DNA of 64,000 nucleotides. Origin: Desulfobacteraceae bacterium 4572_130 (lineage in GTDB: Bacteria; Desulfobacterota; Desulfobacteria; Desulfobacterales; Desulfobacteraceae). The notes beneath the pieces were generated by a model that was not told where the DNA came from, ran no database searches, and worked only from the letters and a program-made list of their open reading frames with translations. The stretch covers positions 1 to 64,000 of the forward strand of contig NBLN01000007.1 in assembly GCA_002084425.1 (NCBI GenBank). The letters run 5' to 3'. The number at the start of each line of letters is the position of its first letter. The first letter of the stretch is position 1. The position numbers and the translations under genes are program-made. Of the stretch, positions 61,780-64,000 are shown piece after piece.

Positions 61780-62730
61780 TTGAAATCTCAAGAAAAAATA
61801 ATAGTAATATGTGGACCTACTGGTATAGGAAAAACAGGTTTTGCTATAAAACTTGCAAAAAAGTTTAATGGTGAAATTATAAGTGCTGATTCCATGCAGA
61901 TATTTAAATATATGGATATTGGAACTGCAAAACCAAGTAAAGAAGAACAAAAAAAAGCAAAGCACTATCTTATTGATATTGCTTTGCCAGATGAAAAATT
62001 TAATGCTGCAAAATTTGCACAAATGGCTGATGATGCAATTATAGAAATAATAAAAAAAGATAAACTTCCAATTGTTGCAGGTGGTACAGGACTTTATATA
62101 AAGGCTCTTATTTTTGGTCTTTTTAAAGAAAAAAGTATTAATGATAACACTGTTAATAAAGTGAAATATAAAACACAAAATAGTAGTATAAATAATCTTT
62201 ATGAAAAACTTAAAAAATATGATCCTGACTCAGCAGAAAAAATACATGCAAATGATCTAATTAGAATTAAAAGAGCTCTTGAAATATTAGAAACAACAGG
62301 CACAAAAATTTCTATGTTTCAAAAAAAACATAATTTTTCCATACCTAGATATCAAACTTTAAAAATTGGTCTTTATATGGATAGAAAAATTTTATATCAG
62401 AAAATAGAAAAAAGAGTAGATTTAATGATGACTCAGGGATTTGTTGAAGAAGTGAAAATGCTTTGCTCTAGAGGTTATTTATGTAATCTAAAATCCATGC
62501 AATCCATTGGCTATAGGCATATATGTAATTTTTTAAACAAAGAATTTACCTGGGAAAAGACTTTGGAACTTTTAAAAAGAGATACAAGAAGATATGCAAA
62601 AAGACAATTAACATGGTTTAAAAAAGAAAAAAATATTATCTGGCTTAGGCCCCATGAAATTGAAAAAGCAGAAGTATTAATTCTAAATTTTATTAAAAAT
62701 CAAAATACACAGGATATATTTAAAAAATGA
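61780..62730 (+). CDS. miaA: tRNA dimethylallyltransferase
   Basis: Adds a dimethylallyl group to A37 of tRNAs reading UNN codons. The 316-residue protein has the P-loop VICGPTGIGKTGFAIKLA, the dimethylallyl-binding ISADSMQIFKYMDIGTAKP, the Q-S-x-GYRH motif (SMQSIGYRHICNF) and the C-terminal RDTRRYAKRQLTWFKK. The start appears to be TTG at 61780; no strong Shine-Dalgarno sequence is visible. The stop overlaps the ATG of the next gene (ATGA). Confidence 0.96.
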   Translation: MKSQEKIIVICGPTGIGKTGFAIKLAKKFNGEIISADSMQIFKYMDIGTAKPSKEEQKKAKHYLIDIALPDEKFNAAKFAQMADDAIIEIIKKDKLPIVAGGTGLYIKALIFGLFKEKSINDNTVNKVKYKTQNSSINNLYEKLKKYDPDSAEKIHANDLIRIKRALEILETTGTKISMFQKKHNFSIPRYQTLKIGLYMDRKILYQKIEKRVDLMMTQGFVEEVKMLCSRGYLCNLKSMQSIGYRHICNFLNKEFTWEKTLELLKRDTRRYAKRQLTWFKKEKNIIWLRPHEIEKAEVLILNFIKNQNTQDIFKK

Positions 62731-64000
62731 TTATTTTAAACAAATATCAAAAAAATACAAAAATACTTTCTATTTTGGGGTTATTTATAGTTATTATTTT
62801 ATGTTCTATGATTTTGGGGTGTATGTCAAAAAAAGTTATAGGAACTAATGGAAAATCATTGAAAAAAAATGTTGGTAAAATATCATCAGATAAAATGAAA
62901 TTAAAAACTCTTAAAAGCAAATATAATAAAAAAAAGATGCTTAAAAATAAGTCAGATAAAAATATAGTATCAGAGGAATATTCTTTTAAAAAAAATGTTA
63001 TTGGCTGTCTGCTTCCACTTTCTGGTCAATTCAGTATTTTTGGGGAAAAAGCATTAAAAGGTGTTGAAATGGCTGTGCAGGATTTATCAAAACAATATAA
63101 CCAAAATATTACTGTTTTGATTAAAGACACACAATCTAATGATGAAAAAGCTGTTAAATGTGTAAAAGAGCTTGCAGAAAAAAATGTTGGCGCAATTATA
63201 GGGCCTATGGTTACAGCAGAGTTTGCAGGAAAACAGGCTGATGAACTTGAAATACCAATTATTGTCATGACTCAGAAAAATAATATTGCTGAAAATGGCA
63301 AGTATATTTTTAATAATTTTCTAACGCCTCAAATGCAGACAGATTCTCTTGTTTCTCATGCATTTGTAAGTCTTGGCATAACAAAGTTTGCTATACTTTA
63401 TCCTGAAGATCGCTATGGCAAAACCTATATGAATTTATTTTCTGCCAGGGTTAATAAACTTGGTGGCAAAGTTGTTGGTGCTGCATCCTACTCTCATGAC
63501 CAAACAGATTTTTCAGATGCAGTTAATAAAATTTTAAGTTCATCCTATGCTATTTCTGATTCTATTAAAGAAACAATAAACCATGATGAAAATAATAGAC
63601 CTAAGCATAAAGATGAACAAAAAAAGCTTATATTAGATTTTGAGGCAATATTTATTCCAGAGGCTCCATTAAAACTAAGTCTTATTTTACCACACCTTGT
63701 TTATAATGATATTATAGATGTTTATCTTTTGGGTACAAACATTTGGCACCATAATGATCTTATTAAAAATTCATCAGAATATATTAATAACTCTGTAATT
63801 ACCCAGGGATATTTTGCAAAAAGTAAAAATACCAGGACATTTAAATTCGCAGAAAATTTTAAACTTTTATATAATAAATACCCTGGATTTATTGAAGCTT
63901 GTGCCTATGATACTTTAAAAATACTTGTAAAAACAGCAATGGAGCCTGGTATTTATTCCCAGGAGACTTTAATAGATGCCCTTGCTGGTAAAAGAGTTTT
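62727..64000 (+). CDS. Lipoprotein, penicillin-binding protein activator/amino-acid-binding type (partial)
   Basis: Open from ATG 62727 to the window end (about 424 codons). The N-terminus is a lipoprotein signal: basic MIILNKYQKNTK, hydrophobic ILSILGLFIVIILCSMILG, then lipobox Cys. A charged linker of about 60 residues leads to a periplasmic-binding-protein type 1 domain (IGCLLPLSGQFSIFGEKALKGVEMAV, AIIGPMVTAEFAGKQADELEIPIIVM, AILYPEDRYGKTYM, GAASYSHDQTDFSDAV, LKLSLILPHLVYND). Gram-negative LpoA-like activators and ABC-type Leu/Ile/Val-binding proteins share this fold; a lipoprotein behind miaA fits the LpoA-like group. The C-terminus is outside the window. Confidence 0.85.
   Translation, partial: MIILNKYQKNTKILSILGLFIVIILCSMILGCMSKKVIGTNGKSLKKNVGKISSDKMKLKTLKSKYNKKKMLKNKSDKNIVSEEYSFKKNVIGCLLPLSGQFSIFGEKALKGVEMAVQDLSKQYNQNITVLIKDTQSNDEKAVKCVKELAEKNVGAIIGPMVTAEFAGKQADELEIPIIVMTQKNNIAENGKYIFNNFLTPQMQTDSLVSHAFVSLGITKFAILYPEDRYGKTYMNLFSARVNKLGGKVVGAASYSHDQTDFSDAVNKILSSSYAISDSIKETINHDENNRPKHKDEQKKLILDFEAIFIPEAPLKLSLILPHLVYNDIIDVYLLGTNIWHHNDLIKNSSEYINNSVITQGYFAKSKNTRTFKFAENFKLLYNKYPGFIEACAYDTLKILVKTAMEPGIYSQETLIDALAGKRV

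Overview
The window is a strongly A+T-rich stretch of a bacterial chromosome, almost certainly from a sulfate-reducing member of the Desulfobacterales (Desulfobacterota). The evidence is a complete quinone-reductase complex operon (qrcABCD), a DsrC with both C-terminal redox cysteines, the siroheme-dependent heme pathway (ahbC, hemB, ahbD and an AhbA/B-type decarboxylase), a flxABCD-like/Hdr-like electron-transfer cluster with two apparent selenoproteins, and anaerobic acyl-CoA genes. Species cannot be named from the sequence. Intergenic DNA is unusually full of short palindromic and miniature-transposon-like repeats.

Layout. 1-750: a 26-bp tandem array and palindromic repeats. 750-5130 (minus): dxs, ispA, xseB, xseA (isoprenoid precursors, exonuclease VII). 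5590-11300 (plus): promoter, qrcA, qrcB (broken by a frameshift), qrcC, qrcD and an overlooked 44-residue membrane protein, closed by a bidirectional terminator. 11520-12830 (minus): two secreted proteins, one carrying a response-regulator receiver domain behind a signal peptide. 13160-16455 (plus): two-subunit aconitase-family hydro-lyase followed by isocitrate dehydrogenase. 16510-18020: DUF2971 protein and a HigBA toxin-antitoxin pair. 18040-21180: lepB, an EEP-family phosphatase/nuclease, a TANGO2/NRDE protein, crcB. 21430-25250: a TIR-NACHT-WD40 STAND protein with a small upstream ORF that looks like its displaced N-terminus; the best candidate immune or self-killing system here. 25510-26780: methyltransferase and a 148-bp triplicated repeat block. 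26780-32530: HMGL-like synthase, YitT, ComF, GpsA, HU, ElbB. 32700-37750 (minus): ClpX-like AAA protein, ahbC, hemB, ahbD. 38270-45120 (plus): adenosine-kinase-like PfkB protein, an acyl-CoA dehydrogenase lacking its flavin-binding segment, CMD protein, RdgB, nitroreductase, SDR, thiolase and DUF35 protein. 45360-47160: large uncharacterised protein. 47200-49170 (minus): AAA ATPase plus a candidate PD-(D/E)XK nuclease, a possible defence pair. 49270-51580: AmpG, siroheme decarboxylase, DsrC. 51830-61580 (minus): the electron-transfer cluster. 61780 to the end: miaA and a lipoprotein cut by the window edge.

How the genes work together. Qrc moves electrons from periplasmic cytochromes to menaquinone. 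The cluster at 51.8-61.6 kb combines NuoE/NuoF-type NADH chemistry, a NuoG-HdrA fusion, a separate selenocysteine HdrA N-terminal piece, selenocysteine MvhD/FlxD and FlxC, FlxB and FlxA. It is probably a flavin-based electron-bifurcating NADH/ferredoxin machine, and dsrC lies just downstream. The heme pathway enzymes start from siroheme and supply heme for the cytochromes. A roughly 3-kb GC-rich patch (about 58.2-61.0 kb) with edges inside two genes of this cluster suggests homologous replacement from a relative of higher GC content.

All calls come from reading the sequence and remembered family features; no database search or computation was run.
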